From contig NZ_NPJA01000022.1 in NCBI RefSeq assembly GCF_002251295.1, positions 82,853 to 146,852 on the forward strand: a stretch of 64,000 bases of DNA. Reading direction: 5' to 3'. This stretch comes from Prevotella sp. P5-50. Lineage in GTDB: Bacteria; Bacteroidota; Bacteroidia; Bacteroidales; Bacteroidaceae. The position numbers and the translations under genes are program-made. Position 1 is the stretch's first letter, and every line of letters begins with the position of its first letter. The notes under the pieces were generated by a model. The model worked only from the letters and a program-made list of their open reading frames with translations. It was not told where the DNA came from and did not search any database. Shown one piece after another: positions 16,199 to 25,733 of the stretch.

Positions 16199-17368
16199 TT
16201 ATCGTTTGAAGAGGTCCTTGATACCGTCCATATCAAATGCCAGTGTGAAGCGCAAGGTCTGGTCGAGCGGATTGCTTTTGGCTGTGGCAATGACATATCC
16301 CACATCGAGCGAAAAGACATTCATGCGAAAACCGCCTCCCACAGTGAAATATTTCAAGTTGCCTTTGTTCTCACTCTGATGGTGATAGCCTGCACGCAGT
16401 GTGAACTGATCATGGTAAACATACTCAGCACCGACACTCCACTGTATCTCTTGCAACTCCTCTTTCAGTCCGCCAGGTGCATCATGGAAGCTCTTGAAGA
16501 TGCCGGAAATGGCACTCACATTGTCGTATTCATCGATGACACGCTGTTCATACTCCTCTTTGCTCTCGCCTTCGTTTTGTTTGGGCACCGTCGGTACCAA
16601 TAGTTTATTGGCATCGGCAGCTATGGTAAAGCGGTTATACTCATCGACAGGCACCATCAGCGAAGCGCCCAGACGCATATTGGCAGGTAGGAAGTTGGAT
16701 CGCTCATCGCCGAAATAGGTAATCTTACTACCGATATTGGAGATGTTCAGACCCAGTCCCAACTGACATTCGCGCTGTCCGATATTGATGTAGTTGTTAT
16801 AGTAGCATGCCAAATCGGCTGCCACTGCCGATGCTGGCGAAGCGTCTTCGCTATAGTCGTAACGCAGATCACTATAGAGCCAACGTATGGCGGCAGCAAT
16901 AGAAAAGCGTTCGCTGAGCATGAGCGAATATGCCACATCGAGCGACATCTCATAGGGTTTCACCGTCATGGCATCGTCACCACTGCCGGTATAAACTTCA
17001 CCCAAGGAGAAATAGCGCAACGAACCAGATATAGCAGAATAGTCGCCGATGCGATAGTAACCTGACAGATATGCCAAATCGATATCGTTGACCAACTGTC
17101 GGAGCCATGGCGTATAGTTGAGCGCTATGCCTGCCCTACTGATACAGAAGGGATATTTAGCTGGATTCCAGTATTGTGAGTTGACATCAGGATCGGTGGC
17201 AGCACCCACATCGCCCATACCTGCCGCACGGGCATCGGGCGCAATGGTCTGTGATATGACGGCATGGTCAATGGGGTTGAACTGACTTTTGCCGTCTTGC
17301 GCCCAACCGTTTGCTGCCGTTGCCATCAACATGGCTATAAGGAGAATCTTTACTTTGTTCATCATCAA
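16199..17368 (-). CDS. porV: Type IX secretion outer-membrane protein PorV
   Basis: A 389-residue beta-barrel protein with a signal peptide (cut near AQD at 23-25). N-terminal IAPDARAAGMGDVGAATDPDVNSQYWNPAKY is the conserved PorV/PorQ start (shortened: ARAAGMGxxGxA...WNPA). The rest alternates hydrophobic and polar residues and ends with a strand, FTLAFDMDGIKDLFKR. PorV carries type IX cargo proteins from the translocon to the PorU sortase at the outer membrane. Its place 17 bases after porU supports the assignment over other members of the FadL-like family. Confidence 0.92.
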   Translation of the reverse strand: MMMNKVKILLIAMLMATAANGWAQDGKSQFNPIDHAVISQTIAPDARAAGMGDVGAATDPDVNSQYWNPAKYPFCISRAGIALNYTPWLRQLVNDIDLAYLSGYYRIGDYSAISGSLRYFSLGEVYTGSGDDAMTVKPYEMSLDVAYSLMLSERFSIAAAIRWLYSDLRYDYSEDASPASAVAADLACYYNNYINIGQRECQLGLGLNISNIGSKITYFGDERSNFLPANMRLGASLMVPVDEYNRFTIAADANKLLVPTVPKQNEGESKEEYEQRVIDEYDNVSAISGIFKSFHDAPGGLKEELQEIQWSVGAEYVYHDQFTLRAGYHHQSENKGNLKYFTVGGGFRMNVFSLDVGYVIATAKSNPLDQTLRFTLAFDMDGIKDLFKR

Positions 17369-17385
17369 TATAACGTAGCCATGCG

Positions 17386-20300
17386 TTATTTATTGCTCAA
17401 CACTATCAGTTTCTTGGTTTTCGACACCTGTTGTCCTCCCGTACTACCCAAGCGCACCCGATAGAGATAGACTCCGGTAGAGAGACGATGCCCGTTACTG
17501 GCAGACAAATCCCAGTCGATGGTAAGACTTCGGTCTGATGGTGTTGCCTGTTGGCGATGCTGCCAAAGCATGCGCCCTGCCATGTCAAATACCTCAATAC
17601 TGATGTCGAGCGCTGTACCCACACGGTCGTGAATGATACGGAAACCGGTAGTGGTAGTGGCAGGATTGCGTGTGGTTTCCACTTCGAACACTCCAGGAGC
17701 AAGGCCTTCTACCACACGGAAGTTGAGTTCGCGGGTGGTGACATTGTTTTGCATATCCCAAGCGCGGAACATCAAATGGTGGTCGCCCGCTGTCAACTGG
17801 GGAATGCTAAAGCCTACCGTGCCACGGGTGTGGCTACCGAAATCATAAGCGAAATAATCGTTGAGGTTGTAAGTCTGTGTGGTTTGTCCGTCAATCACCA
17901 AGGTCAGGTTGTGGCCCAAACCATTGCCTGCGGCATTGATACCGCTGGCATCTTCCAGTTCGGCTATGAAATAAGGAGTGGGATTGACGCGCCCTCCATC
18001 CACAAAGTCGCTACTATTGAAATAGCAATATACTTCGGGACCCTCGTTATCATCGGTATTGGCATCGGTTCCGCCCAGAGTAAAACGGGTGCAATGTCCA
18101 TTGGCAGTCTGCGTGCGGTCGGTATTTACCGCATAGACATGCAGGAGTCCTATGGCATCGGAATAGCTGATGTCACGTGGCACGGTGAAGGAAAACGAGA
18201 ACACACCCTGCCGGATGCTATCACTTCCAGTAAACAAAGTATGGGTGCGGTCGGTATATACAAAGGCTTTCTGCGCCTGTGACGAATCGTTTCGTCGGCA
18301 CACCACCGTCTCTGCAGCATCACATACCGTGGCGGTGATCTGTCCATTGAAAGCAGGATCAGCCCCCTCCCCCTGCTGCACATGACCACAAACCTTGACT
18401 GTAGTACCGGCAGAGAGTGGTATCGGGCGGTCGGTATCTGTCAAAGCCACACCGTTAATGCTATCGATAAGCACCTTTCTGACGGGGAGCGACAAGCGCA
18501 AAGCAGGATCGCCAAGTAGGAGAAACTGTAGTTTGTTGGCGGTAAGGTCGCCTCCGGTAGTTATCAATTCGTTCTTTGCTCGGCGCACAGCCTCTCCAAT
18601 AGGCATGGGGCGCCCATCGGAAATATTGAGCAAATGACGCATGAAGGTCTGGTTCATCAGGCGGTTATACGACTGGAAGACGGTACGCGTAGTACCGTAA
18701 AAGGCAATGGCGCCACCATGTGGATTAAGCAGTGCGGTCTCACCGATATTCTCTGTCTGTCCGTCGAAGGGCATAATATCACACGTGGCAGCAACCCAAA
18801 GGGGCAGATGACTGGAAACGGCATTGGCGAAATCGGTAACATCCACCACCTTCTCATGGGATATGCTTGTTGCAGCGCCATGACCGGAATAGTTCATGAC
18901 GAGTGCTCCGGTATTCATCAGTTGACGTATCTGCCGTGTCACATCGGGATAACTGTTAGATGTGGCAGACGATGTGCGCTGATAGGCATCCCAAAGAATG
19001 CGCCTCACTTGGACAGAAGGCTGTTGGTGTTCGACTTGTTTCGCCACATCATCGGCATCTTCCATGTGCTGGTTTTCATTGCCGTCGTCGCCCATCACGA
19101 CAATAAGATTCTGCCAACTGCCCACATCGCGATTGTCTGCATAGGCAATAATCTTATCCACTACCGCCTCCGCCTGACTCACAGTACGCACGGGCAGGCG
19201 GCCTACAGCCACATCACTCTTGTCGCTACCCAAGAGATTGGCACCTTCGCCATCGTCAAGGAGCGTAAAATAGTCGTCGCAGACATAGCTGCCGGTACGG
19301 CTATAGGAGTTATCGCTCTCATAACAGAGTAGGAACTGATCAGGCCGATACCCTCGCCAAGTGGTGGTAAGCATGCGATTATCCCATGCTCCATCCCCCA
19401 TCAGCAACAGAAAGCGCGGTTGGTCAGCCTCTGTTGTGGCGCGGTCGTAGAGCATTTTAAGATAGCGGCGGTAGGCATTGGCATCGGGTGTGCCACTACT
19501 AAACTCGTTGTAAAGTTGGTCGGCCGCAACGATGCGCACGCGAAGGGTATCGTGGGTTTCGTGCCAATCAGCCAACCGTTGGGCTTGTTCCTGCATCTTA
19601 CGGTCGGCAGGAATGATGATAATCATATCGGCAGGACCGTCGGCATGGAGGTTCTGATTATTGACCAGTCCCACAATGTCTGGTGCAGGAAATGTTGCGG
19701 AAGCGAGATTGGGTGTAGTCTCCGGTGTAGCATGATAGAGCGAGACATGATCGAGACGCACCACAGCCTGAGCATTGACGGGCGTGAGCGTCACTTTATT
19801 GTTGGCTGCAAGCAGTTCGGTAACGGGAAAAGTTGCCGTGGCAGTACGCATCTCATCGTATTCGCCACGCGATACCACCGCCAGTTGCCCCACGTTCTGC
19901 CCATTGACTCCCACCATCACAGCAGTGGCTTGGTCGGCAGAGAGCGTCACAGTCAGAGATCCGGTATCGTGGTCTTGTGCACCTTGCAGGGTAATACTGC
20001 GAGGATTGGCGGCTGTGATACGCGTGGCATCATATAGATTTCTGCCACCTTGATACCATGCATAGTCATCAACCTCATAGAGCGTATGCGTGCGGTCGGC
20101 ATGCGATTGCCAGTTGGTCAAAAAGGTTTCAGTATCGATTGTAAGTGGGTTGTCGCCCTCTGTCAAGAAATAACAACCGTAATGGGCATAGGGATTACGG
20201 ATGCGCTGATGGTTGCTGTCCCACGTCACAGGGCCTGTTGCCATCAACAGGCAACGCCCATCGGAAAGGCGACAGGTTGCCACTTCATGCAAATCGTCGG

Positions 20301-20928
20301 TGGTTTGCAGATAGTCTGCCGTCAGCCATTCAGGCTGCAAGGCACCACCATAGCCATAGACTTTAACACGCGATGGATCGGCAAATCCTGCATTTCGCAG
20401 CAGTTTGTCGGTCAACTGATAGATACCTGAGGCAGGCACGCTGATTTTCACCCATCGCCCTTCTGCCAATACCGAGTGGTCGGCATAGCGATTGACAGGT
20501 GCTGCGGCAGATTGTTGTGTGCGGTTGCGTGCCGGTTTGGCTTTGGCATCGATGCGAAGCACAAAGCTCACGAGTTTCTGGAGCTTGCGTCCGCGCTTCA
20601 CCAACGGTACGAAAGAGACTTCAAGGCTTCCTTTTTTACGTGCGACGCTGAGTTGTTGGGATATGCGTGGAATACGCGGCAACGATGCGTCTGTAATTTT
20701 CTGCAGGCGCTGCACATCGGCATTACCCATCGGGATGAATTCGGGATAGTCGAGACTTACTGTATATACGGAGTCGAGGTATGCGCCACAGAGTGGAATG
20801 GAATAGCTTACGCGTGGCAATACAGAGTCGATCCTGACCTCAGAAGCCGTCAGGTTAATGGTGCGTTGTGCGCGACAAGGTGTCAGCTGCACGAGCAACA
20901 CGATAAGACTCAGCCATGCGTGTTTCAT
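17386..20928 (-). CDS. porU: Type IX secretion system sortase PorU
   Basis: A 1180-residue surface protease of the gingipain (C25) family. It has a signal peptide (cut near CRAQR, 18-22), an N-terminal propeptide-like half, and a caspase-fold domain with the catalytic pair in NYSGHGAA (H683) and AATCDIMPFD (C716). The C-terminus has a type IX sorting-like domain ending GVYLYRV...KTKKLIVL. PorU removes the C-terminal signal of cargo proteins and attaches the cargo to A-LPS. It follows the FAH gene without a gap (TAGATG) and precedes porV, as in Porphyromonas. This implies that this organism secretes proteins through type IX, although none of the core Por genes are in the window. Confidence 0.94.
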   Translation of the reverse strand: MKHAWLSLIVLLVQLTPCRAQRTINLTASEVRIDSVLPRVSYSIPLCGAYLDSVYTVSLDYPEFIPMGNADVQRLQKITDASLPRIPRISQQLSVARKKGSLEVSFVPLVKRGRKLQKLVSFVLRIDAKAKPARNRTQQSAAAPVNRYADHSVLAEGRWVKISVPASGIYQLTDKLLRNAGFADPSRVKVYGYGGALQPEWLTADYLQTTDDLHEVATCRLSDGRCLLMATGPVTWDSNHQRIRNPYAHYGCYFLTEGDNPLTIDTETFLTNWQSHADRTHTLYEVDDYAWYQGGRNLYDATRITAANPRSITLQGAQDHDTGSLTVTLSADQATAVMVGVNGQNVGQLAVVSRGEYDEMRTATATFPVTELLAANNKVTLTPVNAQAVVRLDHVSLYHATPETTPNLASATFPAPDIVGLVNNQNLHADGPADMIIIIPADRKMQEQAQRLADWHETHDTLRVRIVAADQLYNEFSSGTPDANAYRRYLKMLYDRATTEADQPRFLLLMGDGAWDNRMLTTTWRGYRPDQFLLCYESDNSYSRTGSYVCDDYFTLLDDGEGANLLGSDKSDVAVGRLPVRTVSQAEAVVDKIIAYADNRDVGSWQNLIVVMGDDGNENQHMEDADDVAKQVEHQQPSVQVRRILWDAYQRTSSATSNSYPDVTRQIRQLMNTGALVMNYSGHGAATSISHEKVVDVTDFANAVSSHLPLWVAATCDIMPFDGQTENIGETALLNPHGGAIAFYGTTRTVFQSYNRLMNQTFMRHLLNISDGRPMPIGEAVRRAKNELITTGGDLTANKLQFLLLGDPALRLSLPVRKVLIDSINGVALTDTDRPIPLSAGTTVKVCGHVQQGEGADPAFNGQITATVCDAAETVVCRRNDSSQAQKAFVYTDRTHTLFTGSDSIRQGVFSFSFTVPRDISYSDAIGLLHVYAVNTDRTQTANGHCTRFTLGGTDANTDDNEGPEVYCYFNSSDFVDGGRVNPTPYFIAELEDASGINAAGNGLGHNLTLVIDGQTTQTYNLNDYFAYDFGSHTRGTVGFSIPQLTAGDHHLMFRAWDMQNNVTTRELNFRVVEGLAPGVFEVETTRNPATTTTGFRIIHDRVGTALDISIEVFDMAGRMLWQHRQQATPSDRSLTIDWDLSASNGHRLSTGVYLYRVRLGSTGGQQVSKTKKLIVLSNK

Positions 20929-21546
20929 CTACTTACAGTTGAATTCCAATACTTTTCGTTCTTCTATCCATCCTTCCAAATGGTCGTCGATATGCACGGG
21001 TCCCACTCCAACAGGTGTGCCGGTATAGAGCAGGTCGCCAGTTTTCAGTGTGAAATATTGTGAGATATAGGCAATGAGTTCGTCAACACGATAGATCATA
21101 TCGCTTGAACAGCCTTCCTGCACCGTCTTGCCATTGATGTCGAGATGGAAATGGAGTGCCTGGATGTCGCGAAACTTCTCCACATCGACCCAGTCGCCAA
21201 TAACCGCCGAGCCGTCGAAGCCTTTGCAGAGTTCCCAGGGTAATCCTTTCTCGCGTGCTTCGCGCTGCAGATCACGGGCTGTAAAATCGATTCCCACGGT
21301 CACGGCATCATAGTATCTGTGAGCGAAGCGTTCTGGAATACTCTTTCCCAATCGGCAGATGCGCACCACCAATTCTGTTTCATAGTCCACCTGACTGCTC
21401 CAGTCAGGAATAAAGAAAGGCTTGTGGTCTTTCAACAAAGCCGAATCAGCCTTGGTAAATATCACAGGCTTTTCTGGTTTATATGCCTTTCCGTCCAGTT
21501 CTTCGGTATGCTGGAGGTAGTTCATGCCAACGGCGAATATCTTCAT
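20929..21546 (-). CDS. Fumarylacetoacetate hydrolase family protein
   Basis: A 205-residue single-domain FAH protein. It has NYLQHTEEL, PVIFTKADSAL, the metal site VDYETELVV (E of YExEL), the GIDFTARDLQ motif and LLYTGTPVGVGP. Family members hydrolyse or decarboxylate acylpyruvates such as fumarylpyruvate or oxaloacetate; the substrate here is unknown. It is the first gene of the group that contains porU, porV and ispF. From memory the same neighbours occur in Porphyromonas gingivalis, so the linkage is old, though no functional link to secretion is known to me. A minus-strand TAATTTTG box lies at 21594-21601. Confidence 0.88.
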   Translation of the reverse strand: MKIFAVGMNYLQHTEELDGKAYKPEKPVIFTKADSALLKDHKPFFIPDWSSQVDYETELVVRICRLGKSIPERFAHRYYDAVTVGIDFTARDLQREAREKGLPWELCKGFDGSAVIGDWVDVEKFRDIQALHFHLDINGKTVQEGCSSDMIYRVDELIAYISQYFTLKTGDLLYTGTPVGVGPVHIDDHLEGWIEERKVLEFNCK

Positions 21547-21593
21547 AGTGTATGCTTATTATAGATAATGTGTATGTTGATTGCTTATCGTTG

Positions 21594-21601
21594 CAAAATT
21601 A
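21594..21601 (-). promoter_or_regulatory. Promoter -7 box for FAH-porU-porV-ispF
   Basis: The minus strand reads TAATTTTG, about 48 bases before the start codon at 21546. There is no clear -33 box. Confidence 0.4.
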
Positions 21602-21710
21602 AATAAAAATATCGAGAACTAAGACATTTCCATCAAAAGTATGATGTTTTGTGGCAAATTGACCATCTGTAATTGCAGATTTGTAACATCGCGACTGTTC
21701 TTTCTCTGGC

Positions 21711-21790
21711 TTGTAACAGTATTGTTACACGACTTTATCAAGATGTTCAAACACTCGTAACACGTTTGACACATCGTCCCACTACCTTTG
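21711..21790 (+). promoter_or_regulatory. Promoter with two PHO-box-like direct repeats
   Basis: Two sites share the layout 7-4-7: TTGTAAC-agta-TTGTTAC (21711-21728) and TCGTAAC-acgt-TTGACAC (21755-21772). Their starts are 44 bases apart, four turns. The second ends ten bases before the -7 box TACCTTTG (21783-21790) and lies where the -33 box should be, which is absent. This matches the way PhoB boxes replace the -35 box in enterobacteria. A further TTGTAAC lies at 21681. The phosphatase-receptor genes downstream fit phosphate control. Confidence 0.5.
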
Positions 21791-21906
21791 CACTCGCATT
21801 TCACCCACCATGAATGGGTTTGAGATTCGGGTGCTTTAATAGCATATATCGGTATTTCGGAACACTACTTAGATGAGGATAAAATCAATTTTAAAAGAGA
21901 AATAAA

Positions 21907-22878
21907 ATGAGAAACAATGTAATGAGAGCATGCGGCAATAGAGTTGCCATGATGCTGATGGCTGTCTGTCTGATGCTTGCCAACGTGCAGGCGCAAGCAC
22001 AAAATGCCACAGAATGGGAGAAATTGAAAGGTGAAATCACACTTTATATGACCAACGACATGGGTCGGAATGGCTATTACGACCAAAAGCCGATTGCCGA
22101 ACTGATGGGCGAAATGGCTGATGTGGTAGATCCGGAAGCAGTACTTGCCGTGGGCGATATCCATCATTTCAATGGAGTGGCATCATTGCAAGACCCACTT
22201 TGGATGACCAATTACGAGTTGATCTACTCCCATCCCGACCTCATGCTCGACTGGTTTCCTGTTTGCGGCAACCATGAATATCGGGGCAATACCGAGGCTT
22301 TCCTCAACTATGGCAAGGTGAGCCGCCGTTGGATGATGCCTGCCAAATACTACACAAAGGTGTTTTCACATAAGAATACCACCATACGCATCGTATTCCT
22401 CGACACCACACCCCTTATCGATTCTTATCGCAAGAATGCCGACACATACCCCGACGCCTGTAAGGAGGATATGCAAGCGCAACTCTCTTGGCTCGACGAA
22501 ACGCTAAAGAATGCCCACGAAGACTGGGTCGTCGTGGTGGGTCACCACCCCATCTACGCCGAGACAGGCAAGAAGGAAACCGAGCGTCTTGATATGCAGA
22601 AGCGCCTGTTGCCTGTACTCCATAAATATAATAATGTGGCAATTTACGCCTGCGGACACATCCATAATTTCCAGCATATCGAGAAGAAAGGAGATGCTAT
22701 CGACTATGTGGTCAACTCATCGTCGTCGTTGGCACGCCCAGTAAAACCTATCGACGGCACCGTATTTTGCAGTTCTGCCGATGGTTTTTCTGTCATCACA
22801 GCCGACAAGAATCAGCTCCGCATGTCGATGATTGACAAAGAGGGCAAAGTGATTCACACGATAGAAAAAAGCAAATAA
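21907..22878 (+). CDS. Secreted purple-acid-phosphatase-like metallophosphoesterase
   Basis: A 323-residue protein with a signal peptide (cut near VQAQAQN, 28-34). The calcineurin-like metal ligands appear in order: TNDMG, VGDIHHF, CGNHEYRG, VGHHPIY and CGHIHNFQH. The order and spacing resemble the small tartrate-resistant acid phosphatases, with a Tyr-rich segment after the first motif. It should release phosphate from organic esters in the periplasm or at the surface. It leads an operon with a TonB-dependent receptor (41 bases downstream) and a lipoprotein, behind PHO-box-like repeats. Substrate preference is unknown; nucleotide or sugar phosphates are possible. Confidence 0.82.
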   Translation: MRNNVMRACGNRVAMMLMAVCLMLANVQAQAQNATEWEKLKGEITLYMTNDMGRNGYYDQKPIAELMGEMADVVDPEAVLAVGDIHHFNGVASLQDPLWMTNYELIYSHPDLMLDWFPVCGNHEYRGNTEAFLNYGKVSRRWMMPAKYYTKVFSHKNTTIRIVFLDTTPLIDSYRKNADTYPDACKEDMQAQLSWLDETLKNAHEDWVVVVGHHPIYAETGKKETERLDMQKRLLPVLHKYNNVAIYACGHIHNFQHIEKKGDAIDYVVNSSSSLARPVKPIDGTVFCSSADGFSVITADKNQLRMSMIDKEGKVIHTIEKSK

Positions 22879-22919
22879 AAGGAAGCAGAGAGAAGTATTC
22901 TACTGAGACATATATTGAG

Positions 22920-25718
22920 ATGAAAAGATTTTTAATCAGTGCGGCATTGCTTGCCGCCGTGACAGCTACTATCCAAGCCCATACGCTGGATGGATCTGTC
23001 AAGGACAACAAAACGGGCGAACCGCTCATCGGAACTGTGATCCGAGTGAAAGAGTTGCCTGAAGTGACCACCACTACAGGCCTCGACGGAACTTTCACCC
23101 TGCATGAATTGCCCAACAAGGGAAAGTTCACCCTTATCGTTTCCTACATTGCCTACAAGACTCAGGAGATTGTGGTGGATGTTGCCAAGAAAGACAAACT
23201 CGACATTCCGATGACTGAAGATCAGAAGGAACTTGGCGAAGTGGTGGTGACGGGTCATCGCGAATATCGCTCCGACCGTAGTGCCGTAGAAACCGTAAAG
23301 GCGGCTGGCAATGTGCTCAACGTGATTAGCCAGCAGAGCATCCAACTGTCTCCCGACGTCAATGTGGCCAGTGTGCTTCAGCGCGTATCGGGTGTCACGA
23401 TGGAGCGCGATGCGTCGGGTGAGGCTTCTTATGCCATTCTCCGTGGCATGGACAAGCGCTACAATTACACACTTGTGAACGGGGTGAAGATTCCAAGTCC
23501 CGATGACAAGAACCGCTACATCCCGTTGAACATCTTCCCAAGCGACCTGATGGATCGCCTCGTAGTATCGAAGTCGTTGACTGCCGACATGGAAGGTGAT
23601 GCTGCCGGTGGAGTGGTCGATATGGTCATGAAGGACGCTCCTTCACGTTTTCAGCTCCAAGCCAATGCTGCCATTGGAGCGAGCGATTACTTCTGGAAAG
23701 ACGGCAGAGACTATCTCACAAGCAACCGTTCTGACTATACCCACAAGTCGCCTTACGAGGCTTTCGGTTCGGAATACAAGGCAAGCATGAGCGACTTTAA
23801 GAATGGTCCGATGCAACTAAAGAGTCACTCCGCTCCAAGTCCCAACTTCATTGGTGGCATCAGCATAGGCAATCGCTTCTGGAAAGACCGCTTGGGCGTG
23901 ATAGTTGCAGGTAGCATACAAAACACCTTCCGGGGGACTGAGCGCACTTATAATTCTGTAAAGATGGCTTCGGGCGAACAGGCCATGTATATTTCCAAGC
24001 TGCAACACCGCTACTACAGCATCCACGATTTGAATACGGGTGTTCATGCCAAACTGGACCTGACTTTGCCTGGTCACAAGTTGGAATGGTATAATATGTA
24101 TGTGCATACCAACTCCAAAGGTATCAGATACAGCAATGGCATCGGTACTGAATATATCGGCGAAAACAGTTATACGCAAGATGACGAGATGCGATCTACC
24201 TCTACCACGCAAAGCATTTTTGCCACCAATCTGAAGGGCACTCACCATCTCACCAAGGATTTCACCATCGACTGGGCGGGAATTTTTTCTCAAGCCAAAG
24301 AGGAGGATCCCGATAGAACCTACGCCACACTGAGCAACACAGTGACTACCGACAACACAGAGGGGGATGCCGTTTCCGGCTCGATCTGGTCGCCCGACAA
24401 GACCATTAGCAAGACGTATCCAAAAAATGCGGAACGCCGATTCCAACACAACAGAGATACCGATTGGGCTGGATACATCAACCTCACTTACAACACCCGT
24501 TTCGGAAACGATATGGAAGCTATTTGGAAAACTGGTGGGCAGTATCGTCGCAAGGAACGCAGCAACAGATACTATTCCTACATCTTCAATCCTGCCGATA
24601 CCGAACTGACGTTGGATGACAATAGTCTGGAGCAGTTTGGCCATATCGAATGGACATGCAGAACTCCATACTCGCAAGCCTCACAACTCAACTACGACTC
24701 TAAGGAACACATCGGTGGAGCCTATGCCATGGTGACCATGAAGAGTCAATTGGGCGAGGTGAATGTTGGTTTCCGCGCAGAACACACCAACCAGATATAC
24801 ACCATGCTGCAACACTTCCGCAACATGGGACAGGTGGGAGAACAGAGCTACTGGGACTATCTGCCCTCTGCCAATATCAAGTGGACACCTACACAAAAGA
24901 TGAATGTGCGTCTATCCTACTATCGTTCCATCAACCGACCTGGATTCTACGAGATTGTGCCTTATCAGATTCAGGGCGAGGAATATCAGGAGAAGGGTAA
25001 TCCTAATCTGAAGCGAGCACGCATCGATAATATCGACTTGCGATGGGAGTGGTTTCCGTCAAAGAATGAGCAGATACTGGCTGGCGTATTCTATAAATAC
25101 CTGAAGGATCCTATCGAACAGGTGTTTGTCACTTCCGACGGTAAGATTGGTGCGGGAACCGATGCCTACTATATGCCCGACAATTTGGGAAATGCCAAAA
25201 ACATGGGTTTCGAAATCGACGTCATCAAGTATATCCGCCACTTTGGTATAAAGGCAAACTACACCTATACCTATTCGAGAATCACCACATCAAAGCGTGA
25301 ATATCAAGAAGGCAGCGCGGAATATAAGACGGGAGTGACCCAGACCCGACCTCTGGTAAATCAGGCTCCACACACCGCCAACCTCTCTCTGCTGTATAAG
25401 GATACCGAACACGGATGGAATGGACAACTCGCGGCTTCGTTCACTGGCACCAAACTGGCATTGGTATCACCTTTCAAAGATGCCGACCAATGGGACAAAG
25501 CCATGTTTGGACTCGATCTTAGCGCCGAAAAACAATTCAAGAACGGATTCTCTATCTTCTTCAAAGCCAACAATCTGCTCGATGCCAAACGAGAGAGATA
25601 CCTCAAGACGGTGAACCCTGCCAACCTTGAATATGAGGGACAGCAGAGTGATAAGACCATCGTAGGTACGTATAAATACGGCAGAACATTCCTTTTGGGA
25701 GTAAGATATAAACTATAA
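22920..25718 (+). CDS. TonB-dependent outer-membrane receptor
   Basis: A 932-residue receptor. A signal peptide (to about A20) is followed by a carboxypeptidase-regulatory-like domain (about 21-105, LDGSVKDNKTGEPLIGT), then a plug beginning GEVVVTGHREYR, with VASVLQRVSGVTMERD and YAILRGMDKRYNYTLVNG (plug motifs), and a 22-strand barrel ending YKYGRTFLLGVRYKL. It takes up a substrate across the outer membrane using TonB energy. No SusD partner is present, so it is not a polysaccharide-utilization pair. Its place between a phosphatase and a surface lipoprotein suggests uptake of phosphate or a phosphorylated compound; this is inference. Confidence 0.92.
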   Translation: MKRFLISAALLAAVTATIQAHTLDGSVKDNKTGEPLIGTVIRVKELPEVTTTTGLDGTFTLHELPNKGKFTLIVSYIAYKTQEIVVDVAKKDKLDIPMTEDQKELGEVVVTGHREYRSDRSAVETVKAAGNVLNVISQQSIQLSPDVNVASVLQRVSGVTMERDASGEASYAILRGMDKRYNYTLVNGVKIPSPDDKNRYIPLNIFPSDLMDRLVVSKSLTADMEGDAAGGVVDMVMKDAPSRFQLQANAAIGASDYFWKDGRDYLTSNRSDYTHKSPYEAFGSEYKASMSDFKNGPMQLKSHSAPSPNFIGGISIGNRFWKDRLGVIVAGSIQNTFRGTERTYNSVKMASGEQAMYISKLQHRYYSIHDLNTGVHAKLDLTLPGHKLEWYNMYVHTNSKGIRYSNGIGTEYIGENSYTQDDEMRSTSTTQSIFATNLKGTHHLTKDFTIDWAGIFSQAKEEDPDRTYATLSNTVTTDNTEGDAVSGSIWSPDKTISKTYPKNAERRFQHNRDTDWAGYINLTYNTRFGNDMEAIWKTGGQYRRKERSNRYYSYIFNPADTELTLDDNSLEQFGHIEWTCRTPYSQASQLNYDSKEHIGGAYAMVTMKSQLGEVNVGFRAEHTNQIYTMLQHFRNMGQVGEQSYWDYLPSANIKWTPTQKMNVRLSYYRSINRPGFYEIVPYQIQGEEYQEKGNPNLKRARIDNIDLRWEWFPSKNEQILAGVFYKYLKDPIEQVFVTSDGKIGAGTDAYYMPDNLGNAKNMGFEIDVIKYIRHFGIKANYTYTYSRITTSKREYQEGSAEYKTGVTQTRPLVNQAPHTANLSLLYKDTEHGWNGQLAASFTGTKLALVSPFKDADQWDKAMFGLDLSAEKQFKNGFSIFFKANNLLDAKRERYLKTVNPANLEYEGQQSDKTIVGTYKYGRTFLLGVRYKL

Positions 25719-25733
25719 AAAACAAGAACAAAT

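Noticed and set aside
21711..21728. Simple palindromic repressor operator TGTAACAgtatTGTTACA
   Set aside because: The site can also be read as a palindrome, but the second site at 21755 fits only the direct-repeat reading, so the PHO-box view was preferred; the palindrome is not excluded.
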